Shown here: positions 35,306 through 42,778 of the stretch, piece by piece
How positions within the stretch are numbered: position 1 is the stretch's first letter
Layout of the letters: each line of letters opens with the position of its first letter
Origin: Paenibacillus plantarum
GTDB lineage: Bacteria > Bacillota > Bacilli > Paenibacillales > NBRC-103111
Length of the DNA: 64,000 bases
Reading direction: 5' to 3'
NCBI RefSeq assembly: GCF_013141695.1
Contig: NZ_WHNY01000060.1
Location: 404,410 to 468,409 of the forward strand
Notes under the pieces: generated by a model
What the model was told of the DNA's origin: nothing
What the model saw: the letters and a program-made list of their open reading frames with translations, nothing else
Database searches by the model: none
Position numbers and translations under genes: made by a program

Positions 35306-37045
35306 ATGCGAAGAAGAATCAGCTTGCCTATAAAACTATTTATGATTGTGTTTGCGTTCGTGTTAAGCTGCATCATATTGATAAGCCAATTGTCCTATCG
35401 CTATGTCCAGAAGGAAATTAGAACCAACGACATTTATTACACGAACCAAATATTGGACAAAGTTGACCAGTATCTAACGGTTAATTTTTCTTCCTTCCAG
35501 ACGATCTTGTTCTCGGTCGAAACTTCGGTGAAAGCAAACATTGCCAATACGGAAGTGATTAAAAAGCAATTAAGAGAGCTCTATGAACTCAACAGCAATT
35601 ACGTGAGTAACATTTACTTGATCAATAGTGATTTATCTATTCTAGGCGGAAGTACGACTACGCGAATTTTCGATGAACCTTTATCGGACAGAAAACCTTT
35701 ATTTGATGCGGCCGACAAGAACAAACGGACTACATTTGTCAGTGATCCTTATAAATCGAAGTATTCCGGTTGGACCGTTACGATGGTGCGATATCTGAAC
35801 GGCACTCCGACTCCTATGGCCATTGCTGTAGATTTGGATCTAAATGCGATTGAAGAAACTTTGTTTAAGATTAATAAAAAAGAACGAATGAATCTAGCTT
35901 TGATTACCACATCGGGTAAAATTATTGCTGGATTTTCGGAAAATAGAGGACCTCTAAGTATTCAAGATCATACGTTTTCAATTGGGGACATGTCGGCAGA
36001 GCAAATTCTGGATACGACGGGAACAAGCCTACAACTCCATACCAAAGATGGCTTACCGGTCTCCATTCTGAAGAAACCGACGGAGAAATTCAATTGGTTC
36101 CTCATCTCGATGAATGATGAATCTCGCATGGAAGCTGCGTTGTCCAGATTGGAAAACTATTATCTCGGACTTCTCGTTGCAGGCTTGCTACTAAGTTTGT
36201 TCATTTCCTTCTTTATTGCCAAATATATAAGGAATCCGCTCTATGCACTCAAAACAAAAATGAAGAGGGTAGAGCAAGGCGATTTGACAACGACAGTTAC
36301 CATTAACCGAAACGATGAATTCGGTGATCTTTCTCTAGCTTTCGACCGTATGCTGCAGCAAATTGTGGAACTGATACGGCGAGCAGAGCTTCATAATGAA
36401 CTGGAGCGGAAACTGGAAATCCAAGTGCTGCAATCTCAAATAAATCCTCATTTTCTCTATAATACGCTTGGATCAATCAGTAATGTCATACGTCTTGGAC
36501 AAATTGAGAAAGTAGATGTGGTCATAGGGTCTCTCATTGCCATATTGGAATACGGGATCGCCGACGCTTCGGAGAAGGTTTCACTACGTCAGGAGTTGCG
36601 CAATGTATCGGACTATATCGCGATCCAGAATATCCGTTATAATAGGCACTTTCATCTGATTGAGCATATCGAAGAGGGGTTAATGGATTTTCCGGTTTTT
36701 CGTATGCTGCTGCAGCCCATTGTGGAAAATAGTATCTTCCATGGCTATAACGGCGGTGGAATCGAAGGCTCGATTACGATTCATGCGTACAGGAAGGGCG
36801 GCTTCGTCATGGTCGAAGTCATTGATCAAGGCGAAGGCATTCCAGCTGATCGCATACCGCATATTTTAATCGCAGACCCGAGTGATCTGGAAGTAAAAAG
36901 GAAAAGAATTGGGTTAAACAATATTCATGGTCGAATAAGACTTCACTATGGGGAGCAGTTCGGGCTCCAAATTATAAGCACGCCTCAGGAGATGACCTGT
37001 GTTCGCGCTGTATTCCCAGTAGGTTCGTTTAAAGGAGATGTATGA
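35306..37045 (+). CDS. Sensor histidine kinase, YesM-like
   Basis: A 579-residue kinase with membrane helices at about residues 10-28 and 290-312 and an extracytoplasmic sensor between. HAMP follows, then the phospho-acceptor His at about 381 in SQINPHFLYNTLGS. The HATPase has LLQPIVENSIFHG, DQGEGIP and IGLNNIHGRI. It is coupled to the response regulator by a 4-nt ATGA overlap; here the kinase comes first, the reverse of the pairs at 3049 and 50490. AAAGGAAG precedes the ATG. Confidence 0.93.
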   Translation: MRRRISLPIKLFMIVFAFVLSCIILISQLSYRYVQKEIRTNDIYYTNQILDKVDQYLTVNFSSFQTILFSVETSVKANIANTEVIKKQLRELYELNSNYVSNIYLINSDLSILGGSTTTRIFDEPLSDRKPLFDAADKNKRTTFVSDPYKSKYSGWTVTMVRYLNGTPTPMAIAVDLDLNAIEETLFKINKKERMNLALITTSGKIIAGFSENRGPLSIQDHTFSIGDMSAEQILDTTGTSLQLHTKDGLPVSILKKPTEKFNWFLISMNDESRMEAALSRLENYYLGLLVAGLLLSLFISFFIAKYIRNPLYALKTKMKRVEQGDLTTTVTINRNDEFGDLSLAFDRMLQQIVELIRRAELHNELERKLEIQVLQSQINPHFLYNTLGSISNVIRLGQIEKVDVVIGSLIAILEYGIADASEKVSLRQELRNVSDYIAIQNIRYNRHFHLIEHIEEGLMDFPVFRMLLQPIVENSIFHGYNGGGIEGSITIHAYRKGGFVMVEVIDQGEGIPADRIPHILIADPSDLEVKRKRIGLNNIHGRIRLHYGEQFGLQIISTPQEMTCVRAVFPVGSFKGDV

Positions 37046-38667
37046 CGGTGAGAGACTACACCTGCTTCATTGTTGACGATGAAGATCTAATCATTCAACG
37101 CTTGGAATTATATTTTAGCGAGCTCTCCCATAAGGAAACACGATTCCATTTAGTTGGGAAAGCGAATAATGGGCAGAAGGGGATCGAGGAGATTTTAAAG
37201 CTCAAACCAGACATCGTCATCTCCGATATCGTGATGCCGCGAATGGATGGGATTGCCATGATTGAGCAGTTAAAGCTGGAGCTGCCTCAGACCCAATTCA
37301 TTCTTTTGACTGCCTATTCGACGTTTGAATATGCACAGCGAGCTATCCATGCCAACGTCATGGAGTACATTGTTAAGGTTCCCTTGAATGAAGCAGATTT
37401 GGATCGAGCTTTGGGTAAGGCAGCTGGCATTTTGGATGAGGTTAAGAAAAAAGAAGAGGAATTTCAATCTTTAAACGTGTCCGTTCTTGAAAATAAATAT
37501 AGGGTTCGCAAGCAATTTTTTAACGAACTGATTAGAGGCGAAATACCTTCTCATCGCGTATCGAATTTTGCCAATCGTATGGAGTCCCAGTTCTTTCAAG
37601 CCAACTACTGTTGCTTTATTGTTGAAATGAATCTGTATGAAAGTTTCCGAAATGAATATTCAGCGGTTGATCAAAACATTTTAAAATATGCGATTACGAA
37701 TGTCATTGAAGAAACTGTGATGAATAGTGGCAGGGGTGTAGCTACGGATCTATCCGATAATCGTTTTATTGGCTTTCTTTCGTGGGAACATAATCGCAGT
37801 GAAATGGATACGGAATTTGCTTGCCAGGAATTAGGAAGTCAGATCGTCACTCATTTGCAGCAGTATTTGAATCAAAGAGTGTCCGTAGCTTTTGGCGGTC
37901 CGCATAGAGGTTGGGAATCTATCAAACAAGCTTACACGGAAGCTCAAAATGTGAGTGAGGATTTCTATTATCATGCAGAAAAAGTAGTCAAAACACCCGC
38001 GCATCGGTTCCATTACCGGAATGACAAAAGAGAGGAATTCCAGCAAAAACTGGCTGATTTTCTAGTAGGGGTGCAAAGACAAGTTTCCAAAGAAGAACTG
38101 GAGAAAGAATTTGTGGTGTTAAACCAATTTGCTACGGATCATAAAATCCATAGGTCCATCATGGCACCTATGCTTCGAGACTTGTACAGAGACATCATTA
38201 TGAAATTTAAATCGGGGAACACGTCGACCACGGATATAGCCGAGTTTCCTATAGAATTTATGGCATTTCGTGAGCAACTTGCCTATATTAGTGACTTCAC
38301 ATTCCAATATGTACACGCCGGTCAACTTTTACATCGGGCAGAAATCATGAGAGCCATGCGCTTTATTGAGAAAAATCTGAAACAGCGTTTAACCTTGGAG
38401 GCTATTGCTGAGGATGTAAACTTAGCGCCATCGTATTTTAGCAGCCTATTTAAGAAAACAATGAACGAAGGTGTAATCAGCTACATCAATCGTAAAAAAA
38501 TCCAACTGGCGCTCGAACTGTTAAATGTGCAAGATTATTCGTTATTGGAACTGTGTGAGGAAGTGGGCATTGTCAATGAAGGATATTTCTGCAAACTATT
38601 TAAAGAATATACGGGTGACACACCTAAGCAATATCGGATCAAAATGACTCGGTATGAATCTAAATAA
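37042..38667 (+). CDS. Response regulator, AraC-type (YesN-like)
   Basis: A 541-residue regulator. In the receiver domain the acidic pair is D12/D13, the phospho-acceptor is D62 in IVISDIVMP and the conserved Lys lies in YIVKVP. The C-terminal AraC domain (about 437-541) has TLEAIAEDVNLAPSYFSSLF and LLELCEEVGIVNEGYFCKLF, read in parts. It is the best candidate to bind the triple AGAAAT element before 31729 and 42779, because it lies between those two targets; this is inference. Confidence 0.93.
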   Translation: MTVRDYTCFIVDDEDLIIQRLELYFSELSHKETRFHLVGKANNGQKGIEEILKLKPDIVISDIVMPRMDGIAMIEQLKLELPQTQFILLTAYSTFEYAQRAIHANVMEYIVKVPLNEADLDRALGKAAGILDEVKKKEEEFQSLNVSVLENKYRVRKQFFNELIRGEIPSHRVSNFANRMESQFFQANYCCFIVEMNLYESFRNEYSAVDQNILKYAITNVIEETVMNSGRGVATDLSDNRFIGFLSWEHNRSEMDTEFACQELGSQIVTHLQQYLNQRVSVAFGGPHRGWESIKQAYTEAQNVSEDFYYHAEKVVKTPAHRFHYRNDKREEFQQKLADFLVGVQRQVSKEELEKEFVVLNQFATDHKIHRSIMAPMLRDLYRDIIMKFKSGNTSTTDIAEFPIEFMAFREQLAYISDFTFQYVHAGQLLHRAEIMRAMRFIEKNLKQRLTLEAIAEDVNLAPSYFSSLFKKTMNEGVISYINRKKIQLALELLNVQDYSLLELCEEVGIVNEGYFCKLFKEYTGDTPKQYRIKMTRYESK

Positions 38668-38682
38668 AATATGATTTTTTCT

Positions 38683-38722
38683 TGAAATCATGTAAATAAA
38701 CGGCGAACAAAAGGCTTACCAT
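38683..38722 (+). promoter_or_regulatory. Possible degenerate copy of the AGAAAT operator before the flavoprotein gene
   Basis: TGAAAT at 38683 and GTAAAT at 38692 are 9 bp apart, and a weak -10 (TACCAT) follows 25 bp after the second copy, the distance seen at 31669-31694. Only two of three half-sites are recognisable. An ATGATTT/AAATCAT hairpin at 38671-38691 overlaps it and may end the regulator transcript. Confidence 0.3.
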
Positions 38723-38754
38723 GATAGATGTATCTAATCATGGAGGTTATCAAA

Positions 38755-40971
38755 ATGGAGCTTATTAAAGCGGATGTAACCGTCGTAGGCGGAGGTATTG
38801 CTGGGCTATGCGCTGCGATTGCTGCTGCTCGTCAAGGGCTGCAAGTGTCGCTTATTAATGATCGGCCAGTTCTTGGGGGAAATGCCAGCAGCGAGGTTAG
38901 GGTTCATATCAATGGATCGGCCTATCTTGGCAAAAGTCCATCCTATTATGCACGTGAGGGCGGATTGATAGAAGAGCTCAAATTGAAGATTTTCCACTAT
39001 AATCCGTTATATAACAAAAAGCTTATGCTTTCGCTTTCAGATACGGTCTTGTTGGATATGGTTTATGCTGAGCCTAACATTTCGCTATTTCTGAATACGT
39101 GCGTGCATGAAACGGGCATGGAGAATGGCAGAATCAAATGGGTGGAGGGCCTCCAATTGGCTTCCGAAAAGAAATTCCGTTTTGAAAGCCGAACCTACAT
39201 CGATTGCTCCGGAGACGGGGTTGTCGGATTTCAGGCAGGTGCGAACTTCCGATGGGGGAGAGAAGCGAAGCATGAATACAAGGAAGACTTGGCTCCAGAA
39301 GTGGCCGACCATTACACGATGGGAGACACGATCCTTTTCCAAGCACGCAACGTAGAATATTCGGTTCCTTACAGGAGGCCGGGCTTTGCGTATGATATTA
39401 CGAAGTTGCCCTTTTTTGAAAGTATCAAAAAAGGTTTGAACCATCGGGCTTTTCCAAGGAAAATCAACGGACTTGGCGGCTTGTGGTGGCTAGAATACGG
39501 CGGTCATATGGATGTTATTGCAAATAATGAAGACATCGCATTGGAACTGCGGAAATTGGTTTACGGGATATGGGATTATATCAAAAATAGCGGCGAATTT
39601 GATGATGTGGACAATCTCATCTTGGATTATGTTTGCCCAATTCCGGGAAAACGGGAATCGAGGCGCTTTATTGGGAATCACATGTTGTCTCAGACCGATC
39701 TTACAGAAAAGCCGCATTTCGATGATGCTGTATCCGTCGGTGGATGGTATATGGATTTACATGCTGCGAAGGGCATCTACGATGAGGGACCGGCTACAGC
39801 CTGGAATTTCGTGCCTGGCTTATACAATATTCCTTTTCGGAGTTTGTTCTCCCAAAATGTCCCTAACCTCATGTTCGCTGGTCGCAATATAAGTGCTACG
39901 CATGTTGCTTTCGGATCGACAAGGGTAATGGCAACCTGCGGTTGTATGGGGCAGGCGGTTGGAACGGCGGCTTCGCTATGTCTGAAATATGAAGTAGACC
40001 CCGCAGACCTCGTCAAAGCGCATATGGGAGAGCTGCAGTCGCTACTGCTTCGAGACGGGCAAACGATTGTAGGGTTGAAAGAGGAATTGGATCCTTACTT
40101 CGCTGATGGATTAAGCGTAAGTGCCTCGTCTCAGCGCAGCTATGAGAATCTTGATCCAACCGAAGCGATCCCCTTGGAGCAAGGGTTATGTTTGGTTGTG
40201 CCGATCGAGACATCCGTGGCGGAAAGCGTACGGGTCAAAATTAAAAATAGCTCCGAGCATACGGAAACGTTGCATGTGAAGTTGTTTGGCGGGGATCGGA
40301 AGGAAAACTATATTCCCACCAGCCAGTTGAAAAACTATAGCTTAGCTATTGCTGCGGGTCATGACGACTGGATTACGCTGGACTTGGGCTTGGAGAAGCC
40401 GGCAGACGATAAAATTTACATCGTGCTGGAAGGTACGGAGAGCCTTGCCGTATACGGTAATGAAGAGAAACTGACAGGAGCGGTTAGCTTCCATTATAGG
40501 CCGGAAGAGCCGTCTAAGCTAAAGAAATTCAATAAGAGCATTTGCTTCAAGGACCTACTGCCATCGCAGAATATGTATAAACCCGAGAATGTCGTCAACG
40601 GCTATTCCAGACCCTATGGTCTGCCGAACGGCTGGATTTCCGAACGTACGGAAGGACAGGAGTGGTTGGAACTTAGTTTTGCAAGTCCTAAAAACTTGGA
40701 CGAAATCCATTTTGTTTTCAACTCACAGCTGGATTTGGAACATTTCGACGATCCGATCGAGCCGCTTATCCAAGATTATGATGTGACCTTGACCTCAGAA
40801 GATGGAACCGAGAGTGAAATCAGTATCCGTGGCAATTATCACACGTTAAATAAACATAAGGTGGATGCAAAGGGTGTTACCCGAATCCGGATTCATTTCA
40901 GCGCAACTTACGGTTCGCCTTATCATGAAGTGTTTGCTGTAAAATTGTTTGCTCCTAAAAACGATAAGTAG
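38755..40971 (+). CDS. FAD-dependent oxidoreductase with C-terminal discoidin-like domain
   Basis: A 738-residue protein. Residues 1-430 are a PF12831-type flavoprotein: ADVTVVGGGIAGLCAA, then NDRPVLGGNASSE, DCSGDGVVG, and a C-terminal FAD site RVMATCGCMGQAVGTAA. Residues about 607-735 (MYKPENVVNGYSRP to AVKLFAP) look like an F5/8 type C, galactose-binding-like beta-sandwich. There is no signal peptide, so the whole protein should be cytoplasmic, unusual for a discoidin-like fold. GGAGG lies 8 nt before the ATG at 38755. It forms a two-gene unit with the SGNH hydrolase. Substrate unknown; an imported oligosaccharide is plausible. Confidence 0.83.
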   Translation: MELIKADVTVVGGGIAGLCAAIAAARQGLQVSLINDRPVLGGNASSEVRVHINGSAYLGKSPSYYAREGGLIEELKLKIFHYNPLYNKKLMLSLSDTVLLDMVYAEPNISLFLNTCVHETGMENGRIKWVEGLQLASEKKFRFESRTYIDCSGDGVVGFQAGANFRWGREAKHEYKEDLAPEVADHYTMGDTILFQARNVEYSVPYRRPGFAYDITKLPFFESIKKGLNHRAFPRKINGLGGLWWLEYGGHMDVIANNEDIALELRKLVYGIWDYIKNSGEFDDVDNLILDYVCPIPGKRESRRFIGNHMLSQTDLTEKPHFDDAVSVGGWYMDLHAAKGIYDEGPATAWNFVPGLYNIPFRSLFSQNVPNLMFAGRNISATHVAFGSTRVMATCGCMGQAVGTAASLCLKYEVDPADLVKAHMGELQSLLLRDGQTIVGLKEELDPYFADGLSVSASSQRSYENLDPTEAIPLEQGLCLVVPIETSVAESVRVKIKNSSEHTETLHVKLFGGDRKENYIPTSQLKNYSLAIAAGHDDWITLDLGLEKPADDKIYIVLEGTESLAVYGNEEKLTGAVSFHYRPEEPSKLKKFNKSICFKDLLPSQNMYKPENVVNGYSRPYGLPNGWISERTEGQEWLELSFASPKNLDEIHFVFNSQLDLEHFDDPIEPLIQDYDVTLTSEDGTESEISIRGNYHTLNKHKVDAKGVTRIRIHFSATYGSPYHEVFAVKLFAPKNDK

Positions 40972-40988
40972 GGTCAGGTGAAGTCGCG

Positions 40989-42197
40989 ATGCAGGAATTA
41001 TTCCCTCGAAGAGGGTTACCTAATGTCATTCAAAAGTTGGAAAATGGGGAAACGGTGACAATCGTCTATTTTGGCGGCAGTAATACGCGTTCTGCAGGAT
41101 ATCGGGTCATGACGGCGGACTGGCTTCGTGAGCAATATCCTGAAGCGGATATCCGCAGTGTGAATGCAGGCATTGACGGAACTGGCTCGGATTTGGGCTG
41201 TGCCCGTTTGGAGACGGATGTGCTGCGTCATCAGCCTGATCTCGTGTTTGTTGAGTTTGTCGGTAACGATGGCGGAGTGCCCGAGTCGAAGGCGCGGATC
41301 GAAGGGATCGTCCGTCAAATCCGCAAGCGGAACCTGTTTACCGATATCCTATTCGTTTATACGGTGAAAGAGCGAGACGTGGTAGGATTTCAGGCTGGGG
41401 AATACCAGAAGGGAGCCCTCATGCAAGAGGAAGTAGCCGACTATTATGGTATTCCTTCGATTCATCTGGGCGTAGCGGTTAGTCAATTGGTGACGGAGGG
41501 CAAGCTCGTTTTCACCTCAAAGGCAGGAGAGTCCATTCCTGGGGCTATTGTTTTTACGCATGATGCAATCCATCCGATCATTCCCGAAGGACACCAGATT
41601 TATACGGATGCGATCACTCGGTCATTTGAGCGGATTCGTGAACTGGGGGTTAGTTCGGGAAGCGTTGAACATAACCTGCCTCAAGCCACCTTGGTCCCGT
41701 CCAATCCGTGGGAGTACGCATCGATGCAGCCGCTGGATGGTCTTGCCCATTTATCGGCAGGATGGTCTTATGTGACGCCCGATGATTTTGAACTAGCCCG
41801 CAAGTATGATTGGTTGTTCCCCGGCCTATGGCGAGCAGTCGATCCTGGAGAGGCGATCACGGTGCAGTTCGAAGGCACGCACATCGGGCTGTTCGATATC
41901 GGAGGACCTGATTCCGGTAGATTGAAGGTGACGGTGGATGGCGGGGAGCCCTTCCTTGTCGACCGATTCACATCCTACAACGATCACAATCGAAATCAGT
42001 TTGTTTACTTGCCAGAGCTTCCGAATGGAAGACATACGGTTCGCTTCGAAATCGATAACGAGAAGACAGACAAAGCGGCTGTGTTTGAAGCATCCGGCAA
42101 CGAGCGAAGCAAGCAGCATGTTGGGGAGCATCCGGATTGGTATGATCAAACGGTGATCCAGCTTGGGAAGTTGTTGTTGGTGCAGCCGCCCGTATAA
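40989..42197 (+). CDS. SGNH/GDSL-family hydrolase, probable carbohydrate esterase
   Basis: A 402-residue protein with the SGNH blocks in order: catalytic Ser in YFGGSNT (block I), Gly in GIDGTGSD (II), Asn in EFVGNDGG (III) and Asp/His in FTHDAIHP (V). After about residue 215 comes a beta-rich domain. No signal peptide is seen, so it would de-esterify (for example deacetylate) imported sugars. AGGTGA precedes the ATG. It follows the flavoprotein by 17 bp and is closed by a strong terminator. Confidence 0.85.
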   Translation: MQELFPRRGLPNVIQKLENGETVTIVYFGGSNTRSAGYRVMTADWLREQYPEADIRSVNAGIDGTGSDLGCARLETDVLRHQPDLVFVEFVGNDGGVPESKARIEGIVRQIRKRNLFTDILFVYTVKERDVVGFQAGEYQKGALMQEEVADYYGIPSIHLGVAVSQLVTEGKLVFTSKAGESIPGAIVFTHDAIHPIIPEGHQIYTDAITRSFERIRELGVSSGSVEHNLPQATLVPSNPWEYASMQPLDGLAHLSAGWSYVTPDDFELARKYDWLFPGLWRAVDPGEAITVQFEGTHIGLFDIGGPDSGRLKVTVDGGEPFLVDRFTSYNDHNRNQFVYLPELPNGRHTVRFEIDNEKTDKAAVFEASGNERSKQHVGEHPDWYDQTVIQLGKLLLVQPPV

Positions 42198-42223
42198 TGG
42201 ATAGGAGAGGCTTTGCTTCTTGG

Positions 42224-42280
42224 AAAACCTACATGGTAACTGACTGCTGCCCAGCAGTCTATTACCATGTAGGTTTTTAC
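42224..42280 (+). terminator. Strong long terminator after the SGNH gene
   Basis: AAAACCTACATGGTAA (42224-42239) pairs perfectly over 16 bp with 42262-42277, and an inner perfect 8-bp stem GACTGCTG/CAGCAGTC has a 2-nt loop. T residues follow. The long stem could also end transcripts from the other side. Confidence 0.85.
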
Positions 42281-42299
42281 CTTTTTGCGCAGGGGGGGG

Positions 42300-42475
42300 G
42301 GATCCTAGATGCCTTATTTTGCTGAAGTCGGCTGGAATCGAATCCGAAGGGAACGTAGATGCGCTAATTGGATGAATTGAAGCCATTTATCGTGTTTTTC
42401 GGCAAAATAGGGCATTGTAGTTCCTCTTCGATTATGATTTCGCCTATTTATTCGCAATTAGGACATCCTAGTTCC
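42300..42475. repeat. Array of four 20-nt repeat units arranged head-to-head
   Basis: Minus-orientation units lie at 42300-42319 and 42350-42369; plus-orientation units at 42405-42424 (AAATAGGGCATTGTAGTTCC) and 42456-42475 (AATTAGGACATCCTAGTTCC). Spacings are 50, 55 and 51 bp. A tract of ten G residues at 42292-42301 abuts the first unit. From 42476 to 42590 I see nothing else I can name. Confidence 0.7.
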
Positions 42476-42603
42476 CTTTCGAGGGAGGACGTATGCATTT
42501 GGGACAGTCTCATCTTTCTAATTGGCGATAAAAGTAACATCTAAAACGCGGTTGCTCCTCCTCAAAGTACTGCAATAGAAGCTTTTTCACTTAAAATCTT
42601 ATA

Positions 42604-42653
42604 AGAAATTCTAGAAATCGAAGAAATTTCACAGTTAGGTTACATGCTATGCT
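42604..42653 (+). promoter_or_regulatory. Triple AGAAAT operator and -10 region before the giant enzyme gene
   Basis: AGAAAT is repeated at 42604, 42613 and 42622 (9-bp steps), then TGCTATGCT at 42645-42653 takes the place of the extended -10. The block is nearly the same as 31641-31676 before the importer operon. Confidence 0.7.
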
Positions 42654-42740
42654 ACAAAAGACGAAGGCGATTACCAGAAGGAGACGATAAATCGCTTCGT
42701 AACGATCTTTCTAACAAAGGGGGGTATTATTGTTTGTGTT

Positions 42741-42754
42741 TGAAAGCGCTGTCA
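42741..42754 (+). promoter_or_regulatory. CcpA cre site in the leader of the giant enzyme gene
   Basis: TGAAAGCGCTGTCA fits the Bacillus cre consensus TGWAANCGNTNWCA at all 14 positions. It lies about 90 bp downstream of the putative -10, so it would act as a roadblock under glucose. Confidence 0.75.
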
Positions 42755-42778
42755 ATATATGGAGAGGATGTGAGTGAT

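Noticed and set aside
42644..42778. N-terminal extension of the giant enzyme from the ATG at 42644
   Set aside because: The 45 extra residues would precede a typical signal peptide, and the stretch holds the cre site and likely leader; the start at 42779 is better.
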